This document shows positions 35,571 to 44,271 of a DNA stretch of 62,441 nucleotides, one piece after another. A program made the position numbers and the translations under genes. Within the stretch, counting starts at the first letter, position 1. Each line of letters opens with the position of its first letter. This DNA is from Sulfurimonas sp. Its GTDB lineage: Bacteria; Campylobacterota; Campylobacteria; Campylobacterales; Sulfurimonadaceae. The stretch spans positions 1-62,441 of the forward strand of contig NZ_JALSKT010000018.1 of assembly GCF_026988655.1 (NCBI RefSeq). The letters run 5' to 3'. Below the pieces are notes generated by a model that saw only the letters and a list, made by a program, of their open reading frames with translations, was not told where the DNA came from and did not search any database.

Positions 35571-37280
35571 TTATTTAAAATGACCAGCTAGTTTTTTGTA
35601 AACATCTGAACTCTCTAGCAGTTCAGTATGTGTGCCACTTGCGACGATTTTCCCTTTTTGTAGTACTAAGATTTTATCAGCATGTTCAATCGTTGAGAGT
35701 CTGTGCGCGATTGTAATGGTGATTTTATCTTTTGTGTACTCTTGTAGTGCATGTTGTATTCTCTTCTCTGTTTCATTATCAAGTGCTGATGTCGCCTCAT
35801 CAAAGAGTAAAAGAGAGGCATGCTTGTATATCGCACGTGCGATTGCTATACGTTGTCTTTGTCCTCCTGAGAGGTTTGCACCTGCCTCATCCATCATTGT
35901 ATGGATGCCATCATCAAGATTTTGTACAAAGTCATAAGCATCTGCGAGTTTTAAAGCCTCAATTACTTTAGCTTCATCTATCACATCTTCTCCATATGCA
36001 ACGTTAGCTGCGAGGGTATCTTGAAAGATATAGATACGTTGTGTTACCAATGCTATGTGATGTTTTAAAGACTTTTGTGTAAACTCTTTGATGTTGGTAC
36101 CATTGATGAGGATTTCTCCACTGCTTGGGTCATAGAAACGCAGTAACATATTCATAAATGTTGATTTTCCGCCACCACTATCTCCAACAAGAGCGATGTT
36201 TTGTGAACTAGATATTTTTAAATTAATGCCATCTAGGAGATTTGTATTTTCATATTTAAGTGTGATATCTTTGTACTCTATAGTTTTAATGTCTTCTTTA
36301 AGCTCTTTATCACCATCTATAATTTTGTTTTTTGTATCTATAATCTCAAAAACTCTTTCGCTCGCAGCGATTGCGTCTTGAATTTTTGAATAGACGCCAC
36401 CGATTTTACGAATAGGCTCAAAAACGAGTCCAACAGCAGTTAGAAACGCAGTGAATTCACCAACAGTCATTTTCCCGTCAAATACTTCTCTACCACCTAT
36501 ATAAACAACTATAGCAAGACCAGAAACCGCTATGGTTTCCAACATAGGTGATACTAAGGCACCTACATAGATAGCTTTCATATTTATTTTAAAAAATTTC
36601 CAGTTTTCAACGCTATAACGTTCAATCTCAAACTTTTCTGTATTATTTGCTTTTATAATTTCACTATTGTTAAATACTTCTGTAAGTCTTGAAACTAAAT
36701 CAGCATTTTTGCTTTGAGAGCGGTGTGAATACTTTTTAAGTTTTTTTGCAATCATCATAAGTGGATAGATAACTAAGGGAACAACAATAAGCGTATAAAA
36801 AGAGAGAAGAGGGTTGAGATATATTATATAGCCAATAAGAGTAATGACAGTTATGATATCTCGAAACATATCAGGAAGCATATTGGATACAAAATACTGA
36901 ATACGACCAATATCATTTGTGATACGAGAAATAAGCTCTCCACTTCTGTTTGTATATAAAAATGCCATATCAAGAGTTATCATTTTATGGAGTAAAATTT
37001 CTCGAAATCGAGTAACAATACTCTGTCCGATATACTCCATAAATACGGTTTGTATGTATTTTCCCACTGCCTTTGTAAGATAAATAGCAATAAGTCCAAA
37101 AGGAATAAGATAAAGCATTTCCTCTTTTTTTTGGATAAACATCTCATCCATCATAGGTTTCATGATCTGAGCTGTTCCAGCAGTAGATATAACTATAAGT
37201 AGTCCACCAAAAATAACAAGCATATAGTAAAGTTTATACTCTTTGATGTAGGGCCAAAATCGTTTGATTATTTCTTTCAA
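35571..37280 (-). CDS. msbA: MsbA-like ABC exporter
   Basis: 569 residues: six membrane helices (1-300, starting KRFWPYIKEYKLYYMLVIF) fused to an ATPase with Walker A GDSGGGKST, signature LSGGQRQRIAIARAI, Walker B LLLFDEATSALD and the H-loop AHRLST. Size and the helical domain fit lipid A/lipid flippase MsbA, which agrees with the nearby glycosyltransferase of family 9. A drug exporter cannot be excluded. Start is TTG with GGAG 5 bases upstream. Confidence 0.8.
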   Translation of the reverse strand: MKEIIKRFWPYIKEYKLYYMLVIFGGLLIVISTAGTAQIMKPMMDEMFIQKKEEMLYLIPFGLIAIYLTKAVGKYIQTVFMEYIGQSIVTRFREILLHKMITLDMAFLYTNRSGELISRITNDIGRIQYFVSNMLPDMFRDIITVITLIGYIIYLNPLLSFYTLIVVPLVIYPLMMIAKKLKKYSHRSQSKNADLVSRLTEVFNNSEIIKANNTEKFEIERYSVENWKFFKINMKAIYVGALVSPMLETIAVSGLAIVVYIGGREVFDGKMTVGEFTAFLTAVGLVFEPIRKIGGVYSKIQDAIAASERVFEIIDTKNKIIDGDKELKEDIKTIEYKDITLKYENTNLLDGINLKISSSQNIALVGDSGGGKSTFMNMLLRFYDPSSGEILINGTNIKEFTQKSLKHHIALVTQRIYIFQDTLAANVAYGEDVIDEAKVIEALKLADAYDFVQNLDDGIHTMMDEAGANLSGGQRQRIAIARAIYKHASLLLFDEATSALDNETEKRIQHALQEYTKDKITITIAHRLSTIEHADKILVLQKGKIVASGTHTELLESSDVYKKLAGHFK

Positions 37281-37358
37281 GTTTTCTCCAGATATTATAA
37301 TAGTGATATTCTACACTATTAGCACTTCTAAAAAGCCTAAAGTTAAAGAAAAAATTTG

Positions 37359-37364
37359 TATAAT
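37359..37364 (+). promoter_or_regulatory. -10 box 6 bases before the GT9 start codon
   Basis: TTTGTATAATTTTATATG: TATAAT with TG upstream, followed by ATG after 5 bases and no Shine-Dalgarno. Transcription would start at or beside the start codon. Confidence 0.5.
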
Positions 37365-37369
37365 TTTAT

Positions 37370-38443
37370 ATGAAAATTCCTTTACATACAAAATTAAGAA
37401 GAGCCTTTCGAGGATATCTTTATGCAATCATTTCAAAAATTGTTCACGTTGGTGAAGTACAAAGTTCTTTGGATAAAAGTAAAATCAATAAGATTGTTAT
37501 CATCCGTCCCAATTACCGTATAGGTAATATTATCTTTTTAACACCTTTGATAAATGAAATAAAAAAAGCCATGCCTCAGGCGAAAGTAGATGTCATAGTA
37601 GGCATGAAGCTTGCAGGTGAGATACTCCAAGGAATGCCAAACGTAGAAAATGTGCAAAGTATCCCACGTGCTTTACTACTACATCCCATCGAGCTTTATA
37701 GATTTATCAAAGATGCACGAAAAGAAGAGTATGATGTAGCAATCAATATCTCATCAGGATCTCTAAGTTCAGAGATTGTTACCTCTTTGGTGAATGCAAA
37801 ATACAAAGCTGGATTTGAGACGAAAAATTTCACAACCTTAACACATGCCGTGAAAAAAGAAAAACTTTATCAACATTCAGGGCATCAAACACTTGAGCTT
37901 TTAAAGCTCTTTGATATTGCTCTTCCTTCAAAAGAAACGCTCTTAGATATACAACTGAGTGATGAAGAAATAGATAATGCAAAAGAGGAACTTCAAAGAC
38001 TTCTACAAGAAAATAGTATTGCCAAAAATACAAAAGTGATAGCACTTTTTAGAAATGCAAGATTTGATAAAAAAATCCCAGATGCATGGTGGCAAGAGTG
38101 GTTTGACTCACTCAAGAAACTTGATAAGAGTGTTGTTGTAGTAGATATACTTTCGCCAGATATTGTAACAAAATTGAATGATGATGTTTTAGAATACTCA
38201 AACAAAAATCTTCGAGCACTTGGTGCATTTTTTCGTGCTTGTGATATCTATGTTAGTGCAGATACGGGTCCTCTGCATTTAGCTTCTGCTTCAGGTGCAA
38301 GAGTGCTTGCGCTGTTTAACAAAACAAACGCAGCAGTATATGGAACACTCGGAAGTAAAAGTAAAACAGTAGATATCAATGGACTCTCAGCCAAAGAAGT
38401 AGCTAGTTTAACTGAGAACTTTTTACTAAAAGACCATTTGTAA
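37370..38443 (+). CDS. Glycosyltransferase family 9 (heptosyltransferase-like)
   Basis: 357 residues, two Rossmann-like domains. IVIIRPNYRIGNIIFLTPL is the family 9 N-terminal signature (R-x-D/N-x-x-G-D/N), and DIYVSADTGPLHLASASGARVLALF is the C-terminal donor-binding motif. Probably adds heptose or a related sugar to the lipooligosaccharide core. The N-terminus is about 40 residues longer than usual, with a basic amphipathic helix that may bind membrane. The 3' end overlaps the frameshifted gene on the other strand by 41 bp. Confidence 0.85.
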   Translation: MKIPLHTKLRRAFRGYLYAIISKIVHVGEVQSSLDKSKINKIVIIRPNYRIGNIIFLTPLINEIKKAMPQAKVDVIVGMKLAGEILQGMPNVENVQSIPRALLLHPIELYRFIKDARKEEYDVAINISSGSLSSEIVTSLVNAKYKAGFETKNFTTLTHAVKKEKLYQHSGHQTLELLKLFDIALPSKETLLDIQLSDEEIDNAKEELQRLLQENSIAKNTKVIALFRNARFDKKIPDAWWQEWFDSLKKLDKSVVVVDILSPDIVTKLNDDVLEYSNKNLRALGAFFRACDIYVSADTGPLHLASASGARVLALFNKTNAAVYGTLGSKSKTVDINGLSAKEVASLTENFLLKDHL

Positions 38444-38863
38444 GATTTGTTATACTTGCATTTTCATCTACTTCTAAGATAGTTACGTAGAGGTCTTTAC
38501 TATTGTCAGTGTTTGAGATGGCTCTATCCCAAGCTTTTGTAAGTGTTATAGGATCTGAGAAAAGTGTTTTTATACTTTGATCATCAGGAAATAGTCTACT
38601 CTGGGATGAAACAAGTAAATATTTGTTTTTTAGAGGTTCCCATTATTTACTTTGTCAAAAGAAAGGAGTGTTTTATTCATATCTTCTAAGAGTTTTGTTG
38701 TTGTATCAAAAGTGTTGTCATGAACATTGAGCGTGAGAGCATTGACTTCAAGTGCATTCTCAGTTGGACAAAGATAGGTTGTTGTGTCTTGTTTTGTCTC
38801 ATCACAGCCATTAAATACAACTAAAGAAACAAGCAAAAATGATTTTTGAATTATCCTTTTCAT
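38403..38863 (-). pseudogene. Frameshifted lipoprotein gene
   Basis: The reading frame opens at 38863 with a lipoprotein signal (LLVSLVVFNGC, C20) and GGAGA before the ATG, but stops after 77 codons at 38630. From the run GGGAACC just before this stop, another frame stays open for about 77 codons to a TAG at 38403-38405 and reads like protein (KYLLVSSQSRLFPDDQ, DPITLTKAWDRAIS, DLYVTILEVDEN). One extra G in the GGG run would join the two into about 153 residues. It follows the secreted-protein gene in an apparent pair. Function unknown. Confidence 0.65.
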
Positions 38864-38929
38864 TTTGATTGTCTCCTTATTCTAGGGTAAGTTTGACACC
38901 ATTTGAGAGTGATGATATTACATTGTTGT

Positions 38930-39448
38930 TTATACCTTAACAGCTATATAGATTACATCAGAGTTGCTTGCCGCAAAGTCAGCAACTCGAAGCCATGCAC
39001 TGTTGAGTGTTGCTGTAGAGTCTATGTAGAGTGTTATAGTTTTTCCTGCCTCAAAAAGTGGTGTAGTTGAAACATACAAAAGATATTCACTCGGGGCTGT
39101 TGTGATTGTTATCGTTGGTGCTGTGGTTTTTGAAGCGATAGAGCTGTCTGTTGGTGTTGTTAGGATGACACTATTTGCCAGCGAGCTAAGAGCAGCATTG
39201 CCTGTGAGTGCTAAAAGTGTGTCTGAGAGTAGTTTTTCAGTTGCTACTATTTTATTAGCCATTGTGAGAATTCTCTCAGACATTACACCTATGTCATCAG
39301 AAAGTTTTGAGACAAGTGTTTGTTGGTTTGTAACAGTTGTTCCAAGATTTTCAATACTGGCATCAAGCGTTTCACAGGTTGTTGTTTGAGCAGTGAGTGA
39401 AGCTGCTAGAAGAAGTGCAAATGTACTTTTAAGCATAATACTTTTCAT
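38930..39448 (-). CDS. Secreted Thr-rich protein, function unknown
   Basis: 172 residues. A signal peptide (FALLLAASLTAQ) is followed by a predicted coiled coil at about 25-75 (LDASIENLGTTVTNQQTLVS) and a Thr/Ser/Ala-rich beta region with APSEYLLYVSTT and YIDSTATLNSAWL. I do not recognise it. It is upstream of the frameshifted lipoprotein gene on the same strand with a 66-bp gap, so the two may have formed a secreted pair. Isolated from other surface genes. Confidence 0.6.
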   Translation of the reverse strand: MKSIMLKSTFALLLAASLTAQTTTCETLDASIENLGTTVTNQQTLVSKLSDDIGVMSERILTMANKIVATEKLLSDTLLALTGNAALSSLANSVILTTPTDSSIASKTTAPTITITTAPSEYLLYVSTTPLFEAGKTITLYIDSTATLNSAWLRVADFAASNSDVIYIAVKV

Positions 39449-39516
39449 GTCTTACTCCATTAAATTACTGTTTACTTTATTGGTGTCATTATAGCATAAG
39501 TTATTTTAATAGTTAT

Positions 39517-39612
39517 CGTGGTAAATCAAAACTAAGATAACTTCAAAACTATATGAAATTATAAGCTAGATTCCCAGTCAAGCTGAGAATGACTTGAGTT
39601 TTGATTTACCGT
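39517..39612 (+). repeat. Palindromic repeat family copy 1 (MITE-like), short form
   Basis: Terminal inverted repeats GGTAAATCAAAACT / AGTTTTGATTTACC, with one internal palindromic module (ATTCCCAGTCAAGCTGAGAAT). AATAGTTAT occurs at 39508-39516 and 39614-39622, a likely 9-bp target duplication. Compared with copy 2 it lacks the 34-bp module around CCCTGAACTTGATTCAGGG. It lies about 70 bp upstream of the HDOD gene. Confidence 0.8.
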
Positions 39613-39653
39613 AAATAGTTATAACTCACAAAGCTGAAGAGAATTTTCTGTGA

Positions 39654-39659
39654 TATAAT
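39654..39659 (+). promoter_or_regulatory. -10 of the HDOD-polA unit
   Basis: Extended -10 TGATATAAT, 22 bases before the ATG, with AAAGG in the leader. The rest of the 233-base gap upstream holds repeat copy 1 and nothing else I recognise. Confidence 0.5.
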
Positions 39660-39681
39660 AAGAAAAAAAATATAAAGGCTT

Positions 39682-40503
39682 ATGATGCAAAGCTCAATTA
39701 CAGAAAGTATAAAATCCCTTCCTCCTCTTTCAAAAACTATTATGGATATTAACAGGGTTTATGCTGATGAAGAAGCTGGAGTAGGGGAACTTGCAAAGGT
39801 TATTCAACATGACCCAATGATAGTGGCAAATCTTTTAAAAAATGCAAACTCACCGCTCTATGGATTTGGAAAAGAGATAAAAAATGTAGCACAGGCGGTG
39901 TCACTTTTTGGTATGAGCATGACACGTTCAATAGCACTTGGTAATTCTGTTAGAAAGTTACTGAATGTTGATATGCAACCTTACAATGTAACAAGTGAAC
40001 AGTTCGCTGAGATTTCATCAATGCAGGCAACACTAATCCTTAAATGGTATAACAAGGTCGATAGACACAAAGCTGAAGACTTATATTTAGCAGCATTTTT
40101 ACAAGAGACAGGAAAAATCTTGATAGCAAGTTATCTTATTCAAGAAGATGAAGATTTAAGTTTCAAATCAGAGTTGGAATTTTCAAACAATATTGCTGAA
40201 GTTGAAAGATCTTATGTCAATGTTACGAGTTCTGAAGTAACAGCTGAGATATTTCAACATTGGGATTTTGATAAAGAATTTGTTGATATGATTAAGTACG
40301 CAGACAATCCTGCTGCTGCGCCAGAAGAGCTTAGAGAATATGCTACTGCGCTGCATATTGTAAAAACAATTTTACCAATAAATAAACCTTTTTCAGAACA
40401 GTCTATAAACTTTGGACTTAGACAAGCAAGAGATGCTGGGTATGATCATGAAATTCTTGAAGATGCCATTGATGATATGCTTGATATAATTGAGGAGAAC
40501 TAA
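39682..40503 (+). CDS. HDOD-domain signalling protein
   Basis: 273 residues, essentially one HDOD domain (residues 10-215) with SLPPLSKTIMDINRVYADEE, VIQHDPMIVANLLKNANSP and IKNVAQAVSLFGMSM. The HD residues of true hydrolases are replaced, as usual for HDOD. Such proteins act in c-di-GMP, stress or attachment signalling without clear enzymatic activity. AAAGG lies 5 bases before the ATG. Its stop overlaps the polA start by one base (TAATG). Confidence 0.85.
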   Translation: MMQSSITESIKSLPPLSKTIMDINRVYADEEAGVGELAKVIQHDPMIVANLLKNANSPLYGFGKEIKNVAQAVSLFGMSMTRSIALGNSVRKLLNVDMQPYNVTSEQFAEISSMQATLILKWYNKVDRHKAEDLYLAAFLQETGKILIASYLIQEDEDLSFKSELEFSNNIAEVERSYVNVTSSEVTAEIFQHWDFDKEFVDMIKYADNPAAAPEELREYATALHIVKTILPINKPFSEQSINFGLRQARDAGYDHEILEDAIDDMLDIIEEN

Positions 40504-43226
40504 TGAGTAAAACAGTTACCGTTATTGATACTTTTGGTTTCTTTTTTAGAAGCTTTTACGCCCTGCCTCAACACTTGAGAAACAAAGAGGGTTTTCCTAC
40601 TGGTCTTTTAACAGGTTTTACGAACTTTATCTCTACACTACAAAAAGATCACGACAGTGACTATATTATTTTTGCTATAGATACAAAGGGTGACACCTTT
40701 AGAAATGAGATAGATGAAAATTATAAAGCAAATCGTAGTGCACCACCGCCGGAATTAACACAGCAACTCCCAGTAGCGATCGAGTGGATAAATAAGATGG
40801 GCTACAAAACACTTGGGAAGAGTGGGTTTGAAGCAGATGATATTATAGCTACAGTAGTGAAGTGTGCAAAAGAGAAAGGCTATAAGGTAAGAGTTGTTTC
40901 TCATGATAAAGACCTGTATCAACTGATAGATGATGAGAAAGTTGTGATCGTTGATGCTATTAAACGCAAATATATTAATGAAAAAGCTTGTTATGATAAG
41001 TATGGTGTGACGCCACAACAGTTTATTGATTATCAGTCAATTTTAGGTGATAGTGCGGATAATGTTCCTGGTGTCAAAGGTATAGGGAAGGTGGGCGCTG
41101 AAAAACTTTTAAAAGAGTATGGTACGCTTGATAATATTTATGCACACACAGATGAAATCAAAGGGGCAACACAAAAAAAGCTTATAGAGTCAAAAGAACA
41201 AGCCTATATGTCAAAAGAGCTTGTAACCTTGCATCCAGATATTTTTCCGTGTAGTGAGTTTGATTTTGAAGAGTATAAAATGGATGTGGAAAATCCATTT
41301 TTAAATATTTATGATGAACTTGTAAAGTATGAGCAAAATGCGATTTTAAGAACACTCCATGCCAAAAACATGGTGAGTAAAGAGCGTCAAGAGAGTGCAC
41401 AAAAAACACAAACAGAAAATGAAGAAAAAACTGCAACATTAGCCTATAAAGCAACACTTATCACAGATGAAAAAGCCTTAAACGCAGTGCTTGAGAAGTT
41501 TGATAAAGAGACACTTGTCGCCTTTGATACTGAAACAACCGGGCTTGATTATGCAAATGATAAGCTTGTCGGTTTTAGCTTTTGTGTGGATGAGGCTGAA
41601 GCGTATTATGTTCCTTTTGCTCATTTTTATCTTGGTGTAACAGACCAAGTGAGTCCAGAAGTGGCAAAAAGTGCCATGCGACGTATATTTAACTCTCGTG
41701 TTGTTGGGCACAATATTAAGTTTGATTTACATTTTGTTACACGATTTTTAGAAGATGATTCTTTAGAGATTTATAGTGATAGTATGGTTTTAGCATGGTT
41801 GATAAATTCGGAGTCTGCGCTAAGTTTAGATAAACTCTCAGACAAGCTCTTAGGTCATAAGATGGTTGCGTTTAAAGATACTGTCAAAAAAGGTGAAACA
41901 TTTGCAAGTGTGAATCTTGAAGATGCCTGTAACTATGCTGCTGAAGATGCGCTTATAACTTTTAAACTTTATAAACTCTTTTTACAAAAACTAGAGCTTC
42001 AAAATGCGACATACCTGATAGAAGAGGCAAAAACAGTTGAAATCCCTTTTATTAAAACACTCTTAAAAATGGAGAAAGAGGGAATAGAAGTCGATACGAA
42101 GTTTTTGGAAGATTTTTTAGTTGAGGTAAAAGCAACGCTAGAGAATTTAACAAAAAGCATCTATGCACTTGCTGGCAGTGAGTTTAACATCAACTCAACC
42201 AAACAGCTTGGCGTTGTACTTTTTGAAACACTCGGACTCCCCGTAGGTAAAAAGACAAAAACTGGATACTCTACAGATGAAAAAGTACTGAGTTCTTTAA
42301 AAGATAAACATGCGATAATTCCTAAACTTTTAGAGTATCGTGAGGTACATAAACTCTACTCAACTTACATTGAACCACTCTTAAAACTTGCTGATGCAGA
42401 TGAAAAACATAGAATCCATACCTCATTTGTTCAAACAGGAACGGCAACTGGACGACTAAGCTCTAAAAATCCAAACTTGCAAAACATTCCTACAAGAACA
42501 CCACTTGGTGCAACAATTCGTCGAGCTTTTGTAGCAGGAAAAGGCAAAAAACTCATTGGGATTGATTATTCTCAAATAGAGCTGCGTTTACTTGCGCATT
42601 TTTCACAAGACCCTGTTTTAGTGGATGCCTTTATGCATGACAAAGATATTCACTTGCAAACCGCTATCATACTTTTTGGCGAAGAAGAAGCAAAAGCAAA
42701 AAGAAACATAGCAAAGACGGTAAACTTTGGACTTTTATATGGAATGGGACAGAAAAAACTCTCAGATACTTTGGGCATTACTACAAAAGAAGCAAAAGAG
42801 ATTATAGAAAAGTATTTTGAATCTTTTCCTACTGTAAAAAGCTATTTTCGCTCTATTGTAGAGAGTTCTAAAGAACATGGTTACGTAGAAACACTGCTCA
42901 AACGCAGAAGATATTTTGATTATGAAAATGCGACACCTATGTTTCGTGCTGCGTTTGAGAGAGAGTCTGTAAACTCTGTTTTTCAAGGAAGTGCGGCTGA
43001 TTTGATCAAACTAAGTATGAATAAAGTACATCAAGTCATAGAAGATGAAAAGCTAAACGCAGTGATGTTACTGCAGATTCATGATGAACTCATTTTTGAA
43101 GTTGATGCCAAAGAAGCCGAGGCTTTTGGCGATAAGTTCCGAGAAATTATGGAAAGTATTATGGAGTTAGGTGTTCCACTCAAAGCTTCATTAAATATCG
43201 GAGATAACTGGAGCGAATTAAAGTAG
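40503..43226 (+). CDS. polA: DNA polymerase I
   Basis: 907 residues with all three domains. The 5' nuclease is at 1-290 (FFFRSFYALP, AIDTKGDTFRNEI, SGFEADDIIA, LGDSADNVPGVKGIGKVGA). The 3'-5' exonuclease at about 330-500 keeps its catalytic residues (FDTETTGL, GHNIKFDLHF, YAAEDAL), so proofreading should be active. The polymerase domain has TATGRLSSKNPNLQNIP, GIDYSQIELRLLAH, AKRNIAKTVNFGLLYGM and LQIHDELIFEV. The gene holds five copies of the AAACGCAG octamer, the densest cluster in the window. Coupled to the HDOD gene. Confidence 0.97.
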   Translation: MSKTVTVIDTFGFFFRSFYALPQHLRNKEGFPTGLLTGFTNFISTLQKDHDSDYIIFAIDTKGDTFRNEIDENYKANRSAPPPELTQQLPVAIEWINKMGYKTLGKSGFEADDIIATVVKCAKEKGYKVRVVSHDKDLYQLIDDEKVVIVDAIKRKYINEKACYDKYGVTPQQFIDYQSILGDSADNVPGVKGIGKVGAEKLLKEYGTLDNIYAHTDEIKGATQKKLIESKEQAYMSKELVTLHPDIFPCSEFDFEEYKMDVENPFLNIYDELVKYEQNAILRTLHAKNMVSKERQESAQKTQTENEEKTATLAYKATLITDEKALNAVLEKFDKETLVAFDTETTGLDYANDKLVGFSFCVDEAEAYYVPFAHFYLGVTDQVSPEVAKSAMRRIFNSRVVGHNIKFDLHFVTRFLEDDSLEIYSDSMVLAWLINSESALSLDKLSDKLLGHKMVAFKDTVKKGETFASVNLEDACNYAAEDALITFKLYKLFLQKLELQNATYLIEEAKTVEIPFIKTLLKMEKEGIEVDTKFLEDFLVEVKATLENLTKSIYALAGSEFNINSTKQLGVVLFETLGLPVGKKTKTGYSTDEKVLSSLKDKHAIIPKLLEYREVHKLYSTYIEPLLKLADADEKHRIHTSFVQTGTATGRLSSKNPNLQNIPTRTPLGATIRRAFVAGKGKKLIGIDYSQIELRLLAHFSQDPVLVDAFMHDKDIHLQTAIILFGEEEAKAKRNIAKTVNFGLLYGMGQKKLSDTLGITTKEAKEIIEKYFESFPTVKSYFRSIVESSKEHGYVETLLKRRRYFDYENATPMFRAAFERESVNSVFQGSAADLIKLSMNKVHQVIEDEKLNAVMLLQIHDELIFEVDAKEAEAFGDKFREIMESIMELGVPLKASLNIGDNWSELK

Positions 43227-43245
43227 GCTCAAGGGAGGGTTACAA

Positions 43246-44265
43246 ATGGATTATAGATATATTGGTAAAAGTGGGCTTCGTGTGAGTCCTATTTGTTTGG
43301 GGACTATGACATTTGGAACACAAACGCCTGATGAGAGAGTTGCTTTTGAAATTATGGATAAAGCCTATGATAATGGGGTTAACTTTTTTGATACTGCGGA
43401 GCTTTATCCTGTACCACCATTAGCAAAGCTAGCGGGTCTCACCGAAGAGATAGTTGGACGATGGCTTAAAACAAAACCGCGAGAGAGTGTCATACTAGCT
43501 TCAAAGGTTGCAGGTGCTGCTAATGGTTGGTTTGTTCCACCTATTCGCCATGGATTAACAGCTATTGATAGTTTTCACATCGAACGTGCGATAGAAGGAA
43601 GCCTGAAGCGTTTACAAACGGACTATATTGACCTATATCAAATGCATTGGCCTGATACGGTAGTTCCCATCGAGGAGAGTTTAAAAGCTTTTGATAGACT
43701 TGTTCAAAGCGGAAAAGTGCGTTATATTGGAACGTCAAATGACACTGCTTATGGTACATCAAAAGCCCTTATGATCAGTGAATTTAAAGGTTTTGCAAGA
43801 TTTGAATCCATTCAAAACAATTTTTCACTTTTAAATAGACGATTTTTAGATGAGCTTGCAACACTAGCGAAAAAAGAACAAGTTTCTTTATTGCCATATT
43901 CACCTTTAGGTGGTGGAGTTTTAAGTGGAAAGTATAATCAAGCCTCAAACGCAGTAGGTAGATTTACTGCCTATATCAATGCGAATGACAGACGTCAAAG
44001 GCTGATGGTTGAGCGTTTTGTCAATGACAAAACACTTGCATCTACACAAGCTTATTTGAAGATAGCTGCAGATGCAGGACTTGACCCTGTTACGATGGCT
44101 ACCGCATGGTCAAAACAGTTTGATTTTGTTGCTTCTACTATCATTGGGGCAACAACACCCGAGCAACTTGATGCTACACTTGCTGCGATGGATTTGAAAC
44201 TCTCAAAAGAGGTACTTGATGCATGTGATGCAGTGCATAGAGATATTTTATATCCTATGGGTTGA
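43246..44265 (+). CDS. Aldo/keto reductase (Tas-like)
   Basis: NAD(P)H-dependent oxidoreductase of 339 residues on a TIM barrel. Catalytic tetrad residues are visible in FFDTAELYP (D and Y), LASKV (K) and LYQMHWPD (H). The cofactor end reads IIGATTPEQL. The family resemblance is to Tas and the AKR11/AKR12-type group; substrate not predictable. Strong ribosome binding site GGGAGG. It follows polA by 19 bp and ends 6 bp before a convergent stop. Confidence 0.88.
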   Translation: MDYRYIGKSGLRVSPICLGTMTFGTQTPDERVAFEIMDKAYDNGVNFFDTAELYPVPPLAKLAGLTEEIVGRWLKTKPRESVILASKVAGAANGWFVPPIRHGLTAIDSFHIERAIEGSLKRLQTDYIDLYQMHWPDTVVPIEESLKAFDRLVQSGKVRYIGTSNDTAYGTSKALMISEFKGFARFESIQNNFSLLNRRFLDELATLAKKEQVSLLPYSPLGGGVLSGKYNQASNAVGRFTAYINANDRRQRLMVERFVNDKTLASTQAYLKIAADAGLDPVTMATAWSKQFDFVASTIIGATTPEQLDATLAAMDLKLSKEVLDACDAVHRDILYPMG

Positions 44266-44271
44266 TGCGTT

